Made by a program: the position numbers and the translations under genes
Source of the DNA: Bacillota bacterium
Lineage (GTDB): Bacteria > Bacillota > Clostridia > Christensenellales > Aristaeellaceae
NCBI GenBank assembly: GCA_023413135.1
Contig: JAEZQK010000098.1
Coordinates: forward strand, 1 to 33,945
DNA: 33,945 nt
Direction of reading: 5' to 3'
Shown here: positions 6,634-15,291 of the stretch, piece by piece
How positions within the stretch are numbered: the stretch's first letter is position 1
Layout of the letters: every line of letters starts with the position of its first letter
The notes under the pieces: model-generated
What the model was told of the DNA's origin: nothing
The model's database searches: none
What the model saw: the letters and a program-made list of their open reading frames with translations, nothing else

Positions 6634-8733
6634 TTACAACTTTGGAAGCGACTTCACCACGCCATCGCTCGGCGGTACACAAATGGAGATTTCCCGCCGC
6701 GTGTCTCCAGGGCCATCCAGCGTGATGCATATAGGAGCCTCTTTCCCGGTAGGGTTGACGGCAATGATGATATCGTGGGAATCCGTCTCATGCAAACGGG
6801 TGACGGTGGCCAGCGCCGGGAAAAAGCCTTCCCCCTTGGGAACATCAAGGCTTGCAAAGGCGCCGTATCCCGCTTTTCGCAGATAGGTTACAAGCACCTG
6901 TTCATTTTCCATCTCCTCTCCCCGGGCATAGGGCAGGGAGAGGAATGTGCCAAGCCAGACACCTTTGCCCAAGCCCAGCGCATATTCCGTCCACGCGGGC
7001 ATGCCGTCGTGAAAGGAAGCCAACGTCTTTGTTCCCGGCAGGGGGTTCGCGGCCTGTCTGTACAGCGAGCCTGAAAAACAGGCTTTCCCATCCTTTACCG
7101 CCGCTGCTTTTTCGTCAGACGCAAGGCCCTGCACTTCCACATGCTCAAGGCCAAAGAGCCGGCGCAGCGCTTGCGCTCTTTGATCCAGAAGCCCCGTTTG
7201 ATCATACAGGCCGGCAAAGGCTTCCGTAACCACTGTGCCGCCCGCCCGGATGAACGCTTCCAACTGGTCGGTTTCCTGGGCGGACAGCGTCATGGGCATG
7301 GGCAGCATCAGCGTGCGCACACCCTCTTCAAAGGCAGTATGAAGGTTATCCTGATGCACAAACCCAAAGGGAATGCCCCGCAAGTAGGCGGCCTTGCACA
7401 TGCCATGGATCGCCTGGGCGTAAAGCGCTTCCTGCCTGTCGGTGCCATAGAACCATACGCTGGTCACCCGCGACAGGTAGACGGCATTTTGTGATTTGAT
7501 GGGCCTTGCCTTCGCCAGCAGCTTGGTATTCAGCGCTTTTGCACAACGCCCGGCCTCCAACGACCTAGGAGTGTTTTCCCCCTTAAGCCCTGTCAGGCCA
7601 AAGCCGGGCGATTCCACGCCGGCCGGCTCCGGCGCGTACTGCCAGTAGATAACGCCCTTGCTGCCGGTGACAATGGACAGGTAATTCCACATGCGGATGT
7701 CGAATTCGTCCGGAACCTCGCCGCCAAGCAGACCCGCCTTGCCGCCGCCGCCCTGCAGCTCCACCTGGTAAAAGGGCTTCCCGCGGGAGGCTTCCGCCAC
7801 GATCAGGTTGTTGAGGAAATGATTGAACAGGGCATCCCTGCGCATCAGCCATTTGGGAAAGCAGGTCAGGCCGAAAACATCCACTTCCCGGGAGAGCAGA
7901 AACTCATCCCCCAGCTCGTTGGCCAGCCCGCCGTTGCCGCTGGTGCCCACGTAACCCGAATAGGCCACATGGGACTGGACAGGCAGGTTCGGCGCGCCAC
8001 GCTTTGCCGCCGCCACCCGAAGGCGCATCCAGCGGCGTATATTGTCCAGCCAAAACAGCCGCCAGTCCATCATATCCGTCCAGGTGCCGATGCGGGGCGG
8101 CGGATCAATCTGCTCCCAGGCGGTATAGGTTCGGAACCAGACGCAGTTGACTTCGTAAAGCGTGTGATACTTGTTTTTAAGCCAGAGGCGGAACTGCTCC
8201 CTGGAATGGCTGCAATAGCACAGCATATCGGCCCGGTAGTCGAACATGGGCTCCAGGTGCGGCTCGTTCCACACATCGATAGCCAGCATGGCGGGATGGT
8301 CCTTCACATGGGCGGCCAGCGTCTCAATAAAGCGCTCCACCAAAGCGGCGGCTTCCTGTTTATCCATGCAAAGGCCCGGCCAGCCGGCAGTAGGCAGGTT
8401 GGCCGGCCCGCCGTAAGTGACCTTTTCTCCGCTGGCCGTTTGATAATAGGCATCCTCATTCCCCTGCCGCGTCCAGTAGGGTGATCCCTCGGGAATGGTG
8501 TTGATGACCACCTTCAAGCCAAACTCCAAGGATAAATCCATCAATTCATCCAGGTCGTCAAACTGGAATATACCAGGTTCCCGCTCGATCCAATTCCATA
8601 CAGCCCACAATTTGACCGTATTGAAGCCAAGCTCCTTCATATTTGCCATATCCCGCCGCCAGCAGGTCTTGTCCGGGAATGGCGGGCGAAAATACTGCGC
8701 GCCAAAGATCATGCCGATGTTCAGGTCGTTCAT
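6634..8733 (-). CDS. GH42-family glycosidase, beta-galactosidase-like
   Basis: Retaining glycosidase of 699 residues, close to the usual GH42 length. The N-terminal TIM barrel starts with GAQYFRPPFP and the segment WRRDMANMKELGFNTVKLW. The acid/base glutamate is Glu157 in DVWNEPHLEP and the probable nucleophile is Glu325 in FYQVELQGG. A glutamine-amidotransferase-like trimerisation domain follows (about 400-600), then a small beta domain. There is no signal peptide, so it acts inside the cell on imported oligosaccharides. ATG 8733 has GGAGG 5 bases upstream; the frame extends four codons further to a TTG without support. It is the last gene of the GRE operon, 15 bases after the permease gene. 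Exact glycan (galactoside, arabinoside or fucoside) is not predictable. Confidence 0.85.
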   Translation of the reverse strand: MNDLNIGMIFGAQYFRPPFPDKTCWRRDMANMKELGFNTVKLWAVWNWIEREPGIFQFDDLDELMDLSLEFGLKVVINTIPEGSPYWTRQGNEDAYYQTASGEKVTYGGPANLPTAGWPGLCMDKQEAAALVERFIETLAAHVKDHPAMLAIDVWNEPHLEPMFDYRADMLCYCSHSREQFRLWLKNKYHTLYEVNCVWFRTYTAWEQIDPPPRIGTWTDMMDWRLFWLDNIRRWMRLRVAAAKRGAPNLPVQSHVAYSGYVGTSGNGGLANELGDEFLLSREVDVFGLTCFPKWLMRRDALFNHFLNNLIVAEASRGKPFYQVELQGGGGKAGLLGGEVPDEFDIRMWNYLSIVTGSKGVIYWQYAPEPAGVESPGFGLTGLKGENTPRSLEAGRCAKALNTKLLAKARPIKSQNAVYLSRVTSVWFYGTDRQEALYAQAIHGMCKAAYLRGIPFGFVHQDNLHTAFEEGVRTLMLPMPMTLSAQETDQLEAFIRAGGTVVTEAFAGLYDQTGLLDQRAQALRRLFGLEHVEVQGLASDEKAAAVKDGKACFSGSLYRQAANPLPGTKTLASFHDGMPAWTEYALGLGKGVWLGTFLSLPYARGEEMENEQVLVTYLRKAGYGAFASLDVPKGEGFFPALATVTRLHETDSHDIIIAVNPTGKEAPICITLDGPGDTRREISICVPPSDGVVKSLPKL

Positions 8734-8748
8734 TTGTGCCTCCAATAA

Positions 8749-9579
8749 TTATCCTTTGACCGCTCCCGCTGTCATACCGGTGACCAGGTACCTTTGCATA
8801 AAGAAGCCCAGAATCACAATGGGCGTCAGCGTAATGGTAGCGGCGGCGGAGCATTTGCCCCAGTCCACCGACATGGCGCCGGTGAATCTGGCCACCGCCA
8901 CCGTCAGGGGATAGGTTTTGATGTTGGTCAGCGTCAAGGAAAAGAGCAGCTCATTCCAGGAGCTTTGCATGGACAGGATCACCGCCGACGCCACGGCCGG
9001 CGCAAGCATAGGCAGGATGATCAGAAAGAATGTCTTCATCCGGGAGCAGCCTAATTCCGTGGCGGATTCAAACATTTCGGCCGGGATATCTTCAATAAAC
9101 CCCCGCATGAGCCAGGTCACAAAGGGCACCGAAATTGCGGCGTGGGCCAGGATGGGGGAAATGAAATGTCCCGTCCATTGCAGACAGTTGAACATAATGT
9201 ACAAGGGGATCATGATGGTGATGGAGGGCACCAGCTTGCCCAGCATCATAATGTTACTAAACCTGATGCCAATCCTGCTTTTGAACAGGCGTAGGCCATA
9301 GGCTGCCAGCGTGCCCATCAGGATTACCAAAAAGGTGGTGCAAGAGGCGATGATCAATGAATTCAAAAAATACTGGGCAAAATTGTCTACCGACAAAACC
9401 CGCTCAAAATGCGTCAGGATCGGCTCAAAAATCAGCTTGGGCGGCATGCGCTTGATATCCAGCGTGCGGCGGAAGGCATTGGATACGACGATGTACACCG
9501 GCACGATGGCGATCAATAAAAAGGCCAGCACCATTAACCGCTGCAAAATACGGTTATACCACTTCGTTTTCACATTCAT
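8749..9579 (-). CDS. Carbohydrate ABC transporter permease, MalG type (CUT1)
   Basis: Inner membrane subunit of 276 residues with six hydrophobic segments. The EAA loop, which contacts the ATPase, is present in a degenerate form (FESATELGCSRMKTF, where Asp-Gly-Ala is replaced). The C-terminal VTGMTAGAVKG is typical for the family. The frame allows GTG 9582 or ATG 9579 as start; I take the ATG, with AGGAGG 9 bases upstream. The ribosome site overlaps the stop of the upstream permease gene, so both are coupled. It pairs with the MalF-type subunit and the binding protein of this operon; an ATPase must be supplied from elsewhere. Confidence 0.9.
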   Translation of the reverse strand: MNVKTKWYNRILQRLMVLAFLLIAIVPVYIVVSNAFRRTLDIKRMPPKLIFEPILTHFERVLSVDNFAQYFLNSLIIASCTTFLVILMGTLAAYGLRLFKSRIGIRFSNIMMLGKLVPSITIMIPLYIMFNCLQWTGHFISPILAHAAISVPFVTWLMRGFIEDIPAEMFESATELGCSRMKTFFLIILPMLAPAVASAVILSMQSSWNELLFSLTLTNIKTYPLTVAVARFTGAMSVDWGKCSAAATITLTPIVILGFFMQRYLVTGMTAGAVKG

Positions 9580-9593
9580 CACTCATCACCTCC

Positions 9594-10508
9594 TCACCTT
9601 GTTGTACGCTTGCTGCTGAAGGAGCAAAACGGCATGCCGAACATCACAAAGGCCACCGCCATGGCCAGCAGCGACAGCGCCATGGCATACCCCATGTCTA
9701 CATTGGAAAATGCCTGGTTGAAGGCGTAAATGCTGATGGATATGCTGGAATTGTTGGGCCCGCCGCCCGTAAGCCCGTAAATCAGATCGAATATTTTAAT
9801 GGTGTCCACGCCGCTGATAAAAAGCACCACCATATACACTTTGGAAAGCAGCGGGAAGGTGATCTCCTTGAACGCGCGGATTCCCCCCGCGCCATCCACA
9901 TAGGCCGCCTCGTACAATTCCTGGGGAATGGAAACCAGGCCGGCGGTGAGCACGATGACATAAAAAGGTACCACCTGCCACCAGTGGGCGATGATCACGG
10001 ACAAAAGCGCCGTGCTCTCGCCTGTGACGCCGGGGAAGGCTGCAATCCCCAAGCCAAAGCGCTTTAACACCCAGTACAAAATCCCCTGGGGATCGTAGAT
10101 ATAGCGCCACATCAGGCTGATGATGATGGGCGAAATCAAAAGCGGCATGGTCACGATGGGCCGCACGACGGCGGCTTCCCGGCGGGTTAGATGAAAGATG
10201 ATCACGGCCACCAGCGTGCCAAAGACCATGTCCCCGGCAATGGCGCCAATGGAAAAGCGTACGGTATTCCAGACGCTTTTTAATGCCGCGGCATCGGAAA
10301 ACAGCCTGGCATAATTTGCAAGGCCCGCGAAATCCTGTTTGAAATCAATGGCCCCCATATTGTAGTGGAAGAAGCTGATAAACAGCCCGTATATAAGCGG
10401 GATCACCATCACGAACACCACCAGCGCCAGCGCGGGCAAAAGCAAAAGCAGGGGCAGCAGATCGCCCCGCTCCAGCGACCAATAGAAAATTCTCGGCTTT
10501 TTCTGCAT
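9594..10508 (-). CDS. Carbohydrate ABC transporter permease, MalF type (CUT1)
   Basis: Membrane subunit of 304 residues with six hydrophobic segments, the first at about 17-40. The EAA loop is clear (EAAYVDGAGGIRAFKEITFP), and the final segment before a basic tail (SSKRTTR) is typical of the family. Start ATG 10508 has GGAGG 7 bases upstream. It is separated from the binding-protein gene by a strong stem-loop (10534-10567) and followed closely by the second permease. Together they form the channel for the sugar handled by the operon. Confidence 0.92.
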   Translation of the reverse strand: MQKKPRIFYWSLERGDLLPLLLLLPALALVVFVMVIPLIYGLFISFFHYNMGAIDFKQDFAGLANYARLFSDAAALKSVWNTVRFSIGAIAGDMVFGTLVAVIIFHLTRREAAVVRPIVTMPLLISPIIISLMWRYIYDPQGILYWVLKRFGLGIAAFPGVTGESTALLSVIIAHWWQVVPFYVIVLTAGLVSIPQELYEAAYVDGAGGIRAFKEITFPLLSKVYMVVLFISGVDTIKIFDLIYGLTGGGPNNSSISISIYAFNQAFSNVDMGYAMALSLLAMAVAFVMFGMPFCSFSSKRTTR

Positions 10509-10533
10509 ATCGGTTTCCTCCAGTAATACGTTT

Positions 10534-10567
10534 GCCGCCGGCAGACCGCAAAGGTCTAACCGGCGGC
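10534..10567 (-). other. Intercistronic stem-loop between binding protein and permease genes
   Basis: GCCGCCGG (10534-10541) pairs with CCGGCGGC (10560-10567), and AGACC pairs with GGTCT inside, closing a 5-nt loop. No U run follows on the minus strand. Such hairpins after a binding-protein gene are known to stabilise its mRNA and set its high ratio over the permeases. Confidence 0.75.
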
Positions 10568-10583
10568 TTCATCAAAGTACTTT

Positions 10584-11831
10584 TTACTTTTTCATTCCGA
10601 AGTCGACATCCTTCACATCATTGACGATGCGGTTCATGACTTCGGCGGGGTCCGCGTCGGTGGAGGCGATTTGCGAAAGGCACAGGATCAGCGCGTCGGA
10701 CATGGTTTGAATATTGTCCGTCACGGGGTACATTTTGCCATTGGCCAGCACGTTCATCACCACGGGCAGGAAGGGGGTCTTGGCCAGCACTTCCGGATCG
10801 CTGGACAGGGAGGTGATGGCGCTGATCTGCTGGTTCTCCATGGTCTGCTTCTTCTCAATTTCCGGGCTGGTGAGCCAGGCGATGAAGTTGAAGGCTTCCT
10901 TGGGATCGGGGCTGTTAGCGGCAACGCCCCATACCCAGAAGGCATTGTTGCCGGCGGCACCCTTGCTGCCGGACAGCGGCGCGTACTTCACGGTGTCCAC
11001 AATGGTGGAAAGCTCGGGGTTGGCGTTTTGGTTGAGTAAGCCGCTGATGGTGATGCCTATGGGGGCAACGCCGGTGCGTACGGCCTCACAGGTTTCGTCA
11101 TGGTGCCAGGCCAGAACGCCGTCCACGCCGTACTTGCATAGCTCGTCATACATCTTGGCGGCATAGACCCCGGCTTCGCTATTGATCGCCAAATTGCCGT
11201 TCTCGTCGAAGAAGTCCCCGCCGGAGGAGAACAGAAGCTGGGCGAACACCTGGGTGGAAGCGGCGCCCTGCTTGGCAGGCAGCGCGATGCCGGTGCCCTC
11301 GTTTTCCTTGAACCACTTGGCCACGGCCACCAGTTCTTCGGCGGTGGTGGGCACTTTAAGGCCGGCGCGTTCCAAAGCGGCGCTGTCATAGCTCAGAATC
11401 AGCGTCTGTGCATAGGTGGGCAGGCCGTAGAGCTTGCCGTCCGGACCGTAGCAGCCATCCAGCATGCCGCCGGCATAAACGCTCAAATCCAGCCCGGCTT
11501 CCTTCACAAAATCATCGATGGGCTGCAGGTACCCATTGGTAATGTACTCGTTCATCCATTTGCAGTCTACCCACACCGCATCGTAGGTGCTGTCGCCCTG
11601 TGCGGACTGGAAGGAGAGGATCTGCTTTTGCTTCATGTTGCCGTAGTCCACATCGTCAATGGTTGCCTGATCGACAGCATACTCCTTCACCAGTTGCTTT
11701 TGGAAGTCGGCGTGGGGGCCGGCCCAGCGGGAAACGAGAATGTTTTTCCCCTCCGCCAAGGCCATCACGCTTGAGGCAAGTATAAGGACCAATGCCAGGA
11801 GTACTGCCAGTGCCTTCTTGGTAGACTTCAT
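10584..11831 (-). CDS. Extracellular sugar-binding protein, ABC transporter (family 1)
   Basis: Solute-binding protein of 415 residues. The signal peptide is MKSTKKALAVLLALVLILAS with a type I cleavage site (VMALA) and no lipobox cysteine. The mature part shows the family 1 fold: early strand ILVSRWAG, the segment YDAVWVDCKWMNEYITNG, and the ligand-cleft region NAFWVWGVAANSPDPKEA. Start ATG 11831 has AAGGAGG at good distance. It lies fourth from the promoter-distal end of the GRE operon, before the two permeases, and delivers the sugar that GH42 and the radical enzyme presumably process. A hairpin precedes it (11856-11874). Confidence 0.9.
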   Translation of the reverse strand: MKSTKKALAVLLALVLILASSVMALAEGKNILVSRWAGPHADFQKQLVKEYAVDQATIDDVDYGNMKQKQILSFQSAQGDSTYDAVWVDCKWMNEYITNGYLQPIDDFVKEAGLDLSVYAGGMLDGCYGPDGKLYGLPTYAQTLILSYDSAALERAGLKVPTTAEELVAVAKWFKENEGTGIALPAKQGAASTQVFAQLLFSSGGDFFDENGNLAINSEAGVYAAKMYDELCKYGVDGVLAWHHDETCEAVRTGVAPIGITISGLLNQNANPELSTIVDTVKYAPLSGSKGAAGNNAFWVWGVAANSPDPKEAFNFIAWLTSPEIEKKQTMENQQISAITSLSSDPEVLAKTPFLPVVMNVLANGKMYPVTDNIQTMSDALILCLSQIASTDADPAEVMNRIVNDVKDVDFGMKK

Positions 11832-11855
11832 TTTGGAATCCTCCTTTTTATTTTC

Positions 11856-11874
11856 ATGCGCGCGCTCCGCGCAT
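11856..11874 (-). other. Stem-loop upstream of the binding-protein gene
   Basis: ATGCGCG (11856-11862) pairs with CGCGCAT (11868-11874) around 5 nt; flanking TTTT and AAAA can extend the stem. It lies between the activase stop and the ribosome site of the binding-protein gene and may be a processing or stability element. Confidence 0.5.
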
Positions 11875-11883
11875 AAAATTTCA

Positions 11884-12828
11884 TTAACCGAGGATAACGT
11901 TGAATGCCCCCAGCTCCCTGAATCTTTCTAGCCATGCTTCCTTTTGCGCCCCAGTAGCGTTGGGCAGGTCCACGGGCATATGCTTCATGCCAAGCCTCGG
12001 CGTTTTGCCGACACCCAGCCTATGGTATGCCATGATCTCCCCATGCTCAATGTTGGGATGCGTTTTCAGTAGCGATGCAACCGCTTTTAGATGCTCGTCC
12101 CCGTCATTGATACCCGGGATCAGCGGCAGCCGGAGGATGATATTTGCGCCGTTCTCGTACAGGAACTCCAGATTTTCAAGGATGAGACGATTGTCCTGGC
12201 CGCAAAGCTCCCTGTGCAGTACAGGGTCCGCCGACTTATAGTCAAAGAGAAACAAATCCACCATTTGCAGGATTTGCCGGTAATGCTCCGTAGGCGCATA
12301 GCCGCAGGTCTCCATGCATACGTGCAAATCGCCTTTTTGCTGCAAGAACGCCTTCACGAAAGGGAACTGCATCATGGGCTCCCCGCCGGTCAAGGTGATG
12401 CCACCGGTTTGACCCTTGGCGTCGCGCCTTAAAAAGTAGGGCTTGTCTCCGTTAACCAGCAGCAATAGCTCCGCCACGGTATAGCGGCTACCCAGCAGTT
12501 TTAACGCGTTGTAGCAGCATACCTTCAGGCAATCGCCGCAGCCCAAACACTTTTCATGGTCCACACCATGCACAAGTGTGCCGTCCTTTTCCGCAAAGGT
12601 ATGTACGCCCTTTTTGCAGGCCGCTTCGCACGCGCCGCAGCCCACGCACAGCCTAGCGCTGTACTGAAGCTGAACGCCCATCGCATAGGATTCCGGGTTG
12701 TGGCACCAGATGCAGCGCAGGGGGCAGCCCTTGAAGAACAGGCTGGTACGGACCCCCGGCCCATCCTGCAGGCTCAGGCGCTGGATGTCAAACAGCACGC
12801 CTTGCGGCTCAGTAGGTAATGCGGTCAT
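11884..12828 (-). CDS. Glycyl radical enzyme activating enzyme (radical SAM)
   Basis: This 314-residue enzyme uses S-adenosylmethionine and a [4Fe-4S] cluster to make the glycyl radical on its partner GRE. The radical SAM motif CPLRCIWC carries Cys35, Cys39 and Cys42. An inserted ferredoxin-like pair of cluster motifs (Cys61-64-67-71 and Cys94-97-100-104) marks it as an activase of the non-PFL type, which serves GRE dehydratases, lyases and decarboxylases. GGEPMMQ is the SAM-binding GGE motif. I start at ATG 12828, which overlaps the GRE 3' end by 20 bases; an in-frame ATG at 12846 is possible but would lengthen the N terminus by an unusual Cys-rich stretch. Overlap shows it is dedicated to the adjacent GRE. 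Confidence 0.93.
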   Translation of the reverse strand: MTALPTEPQGVLFDIQRLSLQDGPGVRTSLFFKGCPLRCIWCHNPESYAMGVQLQYSARLCVGCGACEAACKKGVHTFAEKDGTLVHGVDHEKCLGCGDCLKVCCYNALKLLGSRYTVAELLLLVNGDKPYFLRRDAKGQTGGITLTGGEPMMQFPFVKAFLQQKGDLHVCMETCGYAPTEHYRQILQMVDLFLFDYKSADPVLHRELCGQDNRLILENLEFLYENGANIILRLPLIPGINDGDEHLKAVASLLKTHPNIEHGEIMAYHRLGVGKTPRLGMKHMPVDLPNATGAQKEAWLERFRELGAFNVILG

Positions 12829-15064
12829 ACAATTCCTGCTGCACATCTTTTTCCAGGGTCACAAACCTTGCGCTAAACCCGCCCACCCGAACGATCAGGT
12901 CCTGGTACTCCTCCGGGCGTTCGATGGCGCCTTTTAAATCTTCCTTGCCCACCACGCTGACCATTAACTGGGCGCCGCCCCGCTCAAAGTAACCGTCCAG
13001 AACGCCCCATACCTTTTCTCTGGCCGCCTCGATGGTCTCACGGCTGAAGCGCACATTTTGAACCATGCCGGCATGGTTGTCATGCCGCATTTTGTTAAGG
13101 GAGTTGAGCATGGAGGTGATGCCGTTTACATCCGTGCCGCTGGCGGGATTGTTAGCGTTGGCCATGGGCGTGCCGGCTTTGCGCCCGTCGGGGGTCGCGC
13201 CTACCCAGCGCCCGCAGGTGGTGTTCTGCTGGTTGTTGATGGTCACGCCCAGGTAGCTGTCCAGGCCCACCTTTTCCGCCTGGGCGATGATCGTTTCATG
13301 CAGGAAGCCGAAAAAGTCCATGATGATGCCGTCCACATACGTATCGTCGTTTCCGTACTTGGGCACATCCATCATCATGCGCCGCTCAAGCTCATGGCCC
13401 ACAAAGTTGTCTTCCAGCGCCTCAAGCATCTGTGCCGCGGTAAGCTTTTTGTCCTCAAACACCAGCTTTTTGATGGAGGCGAGGCTGTTGGCCGCGTTGA
13501 TGCCGCCGTAGATCTCCAGCGTTCCGCCAAGATGAGCGCAGCCGCCGGCGAAGATGGGCTTCCCTTTTTCCAGGCAGCCATCGTAGAGCATCGTACACAT
13601 CATAAACGGATGGATCATGCCCGTGATTTCATACTCGTACTTTTCAAATTTTGCCTGGGCATTGATATAATAAGAAAGAATGGATTTATAAACATCGTAG
13701 AATTCCTCGAAGGTTTCGCATTCCGTAATGGGCTTGTTTTTTGGCGCTTTCTGCCACTGCATCATGGGATCGAACCCGCCGTGCATGGTGGTTTCCAGTA
13801 TCTTGAGCACATTGATGGAGCCGCTGGGCGTGCCAAAGCTGTAATGGTCCAACTCGATTTCGCCGCATCCCAGGGGAACATACCGCTCCGCCAGTTCCCT
13901 TTCCACATTGAACGCCTTTTGCAGGCCAGGCACCAGCACATCGTCGTTGTACAAAAGCGGGAAGGAGCGGCCCTCCTCCAGTGCCCGTTTGGCGGCGTCC
14001 ATGACTGCCTTGGGGGTTTCGCGGCTGAACCGCAAAGTAAACTGGGGCAGCACTTCCTTGTACACGCGGGAAGCCTCGATGGCTAAAAGGCAGAACCTGT
14101 CGGCGTTTTCCACATTGCGCCGCCCATACCCGCCGACGATGACCCGCCCGTCCATTTCGCAATCCAGGCTGTCGATCAGACGGTAAAAGCTTATCAGCAG
14201 ATCCAACGCTTCCTGTCCGGTGATCACCCCGGTGTCGATATCCTTTGCATACAGGTCGCCCATATAGATATCCATGCGGCCGAACTCCAATTGGGGCACC
14301 ATCATACCATACAGCCATGTAAGCTGCAGTCCTTCGATAAAGGTTTGGGGGGCATGGTCCGCAATGTTATTGAGGGCCTGCGCCAGCCGTTCCATTTGAT
14401 CCCTGCGCTTTTGCGTATCCGCGCTTTTGGCCAACGCTTTCGCCTGGGGCGCATACCAAAGGCACTTGTCCCTAAGAACGTTAAGTGCGCCCAGCATGCA
14501 ATCGAAAAGAACCACGTCGCCGCCCGCCTGCCCGGCGCGCTGCATTGCTATTTCTTGTTTCAAACCGGGAATACCCAGCTTTACCAGCTTGTCAAAATCA
14601 GGATACGACCCGGCCATGCGGTAAATGGGCGAAACGGGCAGGGGCAGAAACTTCCAATGATCGCTGAAGACTGCTTGCTTGATGTCATGAGGTGTATTGC
14701 GCGCCACCACGGCGGTAGTATTGCGGGGCTTCCAATACGTTAACAAGTCATGAACGTCTTCACGGTATTTTACATTGCCGCTGGCGTTTTCCAGCAAATC
14801 CACCATGGCATTTTCATCCATATAAAAGCCAAAGCCGCCGGTCTGCTGCTGGATGCCCAGACCCACAAGGCCCATCTGTATGCGGCCGGCCAAAAGATCC
14901 GTGTCCTCAATGGGATGCATCACCGCGGGATATTGGGCTTTCAAGCAGGCCAGTTCAATCTCCGCCGGGTGCGTATAACGTTTCATCGCATCGCGGTGCG
15001 CCTTGGTAAATTGCACTTCCAGCGCCAGGCCCCTCCTGGGATGGGCAACTTTAAATTTGTTCAT
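12809..15064 (-). CDS. Glycyl radical enzyme, PFL-like family, substrate unknown
   Basis: Protein of 751 residues with the ten-stranded barrel architecture of pyruvate formate-lyase relatives. The thiyl cysteine is Cys400 in PLGCGEIELDHYSFGTPSGS and the putative base is Glu402. The glycyl radical loop is RVGGFSARFVTL with Gly729. The single active-site Cys, rather than Cys-Cys, and the downstream activase with ferredoxin inserts argue against true pyruvate formate-lyase. The motif GCGE differs from the GCVE of glycerol, propanediol and choline enzymes, so this is probably another clade. ATG 15064 has AAAGGGG 6 bases upstream. It is the first gene of an operon with sugar uptake and GH42, so a sugar or sugar-derived polyol is the likely substrate (inference). 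Needs strict anaerobiosis. Confidence 0.9.
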   Translation of the reverse strand: MNKFKVAHPRRGLALEVQFTKAHRDAMKRYTHPAEIELACLKAQYPAVMHPIEDTDLLAGRIQMGLVGLGIQQQTGGFGFYMDENAMVDLLENASGNVKYREDVHDLLTYWKPRNTTAVVARNTPHDIKQAVFSDHWKFLPLPVSPIYRMAGSYPDFDKLVKLGIPGLKQEIAMQRAGQAGGDVVLFDCMLGALNVLRDKCLWYAPQAKALAKSADTQKRRDQMERLAQALNNIADHAPQTFIEGLQLTWLYGMMVPQLEFGRMDIYMGDLYAKDIDTGVITGQEALDLLISFYRLIDSLDCEMDGRVIVGGYGRRNVENADRFCLLAIEASRVYKEVLPQFTLRFSRETPKAVMDAAKRALEEGRSFPLLYNDDVLVPGLQKAFNVERELAERYVPLGCGEIELDHYSFGTPSGSINVLKILETTMHGGFDPMMQWQKAPKNKPITECETFEEFYDVYKSILSYYINAQAKFEKYEYEITGMIHPFMMCTMLYDGCLEKGKPIFAGGCAHLGGTLEIYGGINAANSLASIKKLVFEDKKLTAAQMLEALEDNFVGHELERRMMMDVPKYGNDDTYVDGIIMDFFGFLHETIIAQAEKVGLDSYLGVTINNQQNTTCGRWVGATPDGRKAGTPMANANNPASGTDVNGITSMLNSLNKMRHDNHAGMVQNVRFSRETIEAAREKVWGVLDGYFERGGAQLMVSVVGKEDLKGAIERPEEYQDLIVRVGGFSARFVTLEKDVQQELYDRITY

Positions 15065-15203
15065 AATTGACCCCTTTCCAAACAAAGCCACTTTCTTGGC
15101 AATTAGAGGTGATTCAAGCGAACGCACTAACAACGCACGACGGATCATAAGCATATCCACCAACAATCCCGCCATTCATCCGTGTTCTGCCTGCTTTCTG
15201 TGT

Positions 15204-15232
15204 ACAGTTTAGCATATGATAAATCCCGAATC
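15204..15232 (-). promoter_or_regulatory. Weak candidate promoter of the GRE operon
   Basis: On the minus strand AAGACA lies 17 bases upstream of TATGCT (in the region 15211-15239). Each matches consensus at 4 of 6 positions. The leader would be about 150 nt. This is the best candidate seen between the divergent genes, consistent with activation by the AraC protein. Confidence 0.25.
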
Positions 15233-15237
15233 TTGTC

Positions 15238-15266
15238 TTGCAATGATTCTTTTTTTGTATTATATT
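15238..15266 (+). promoter_or_regulatory. Putative promoter of the AraC-type regulator
   Basis: TTGCAA (15238-15243) and TATATT (15261-15266) are 17 bases apart. A start near 15273 leaves a short leader with the GGAGGGAGG ribosome site, which supports the TTG start codon at 15292. Confidence 0.6.
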
Positions 15267-15291
15267 GATTTCATGGGAGGGAGGGATTCGT

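Noticed and set aside
15065..15175. N-terminal extension of the glycyl radical enzyme
   Set aside because: The frame stays open for 37 more codons, but there is no ribosome site, while ATG 15064 has AAAGGGG at the right distance and matches the normal family start.
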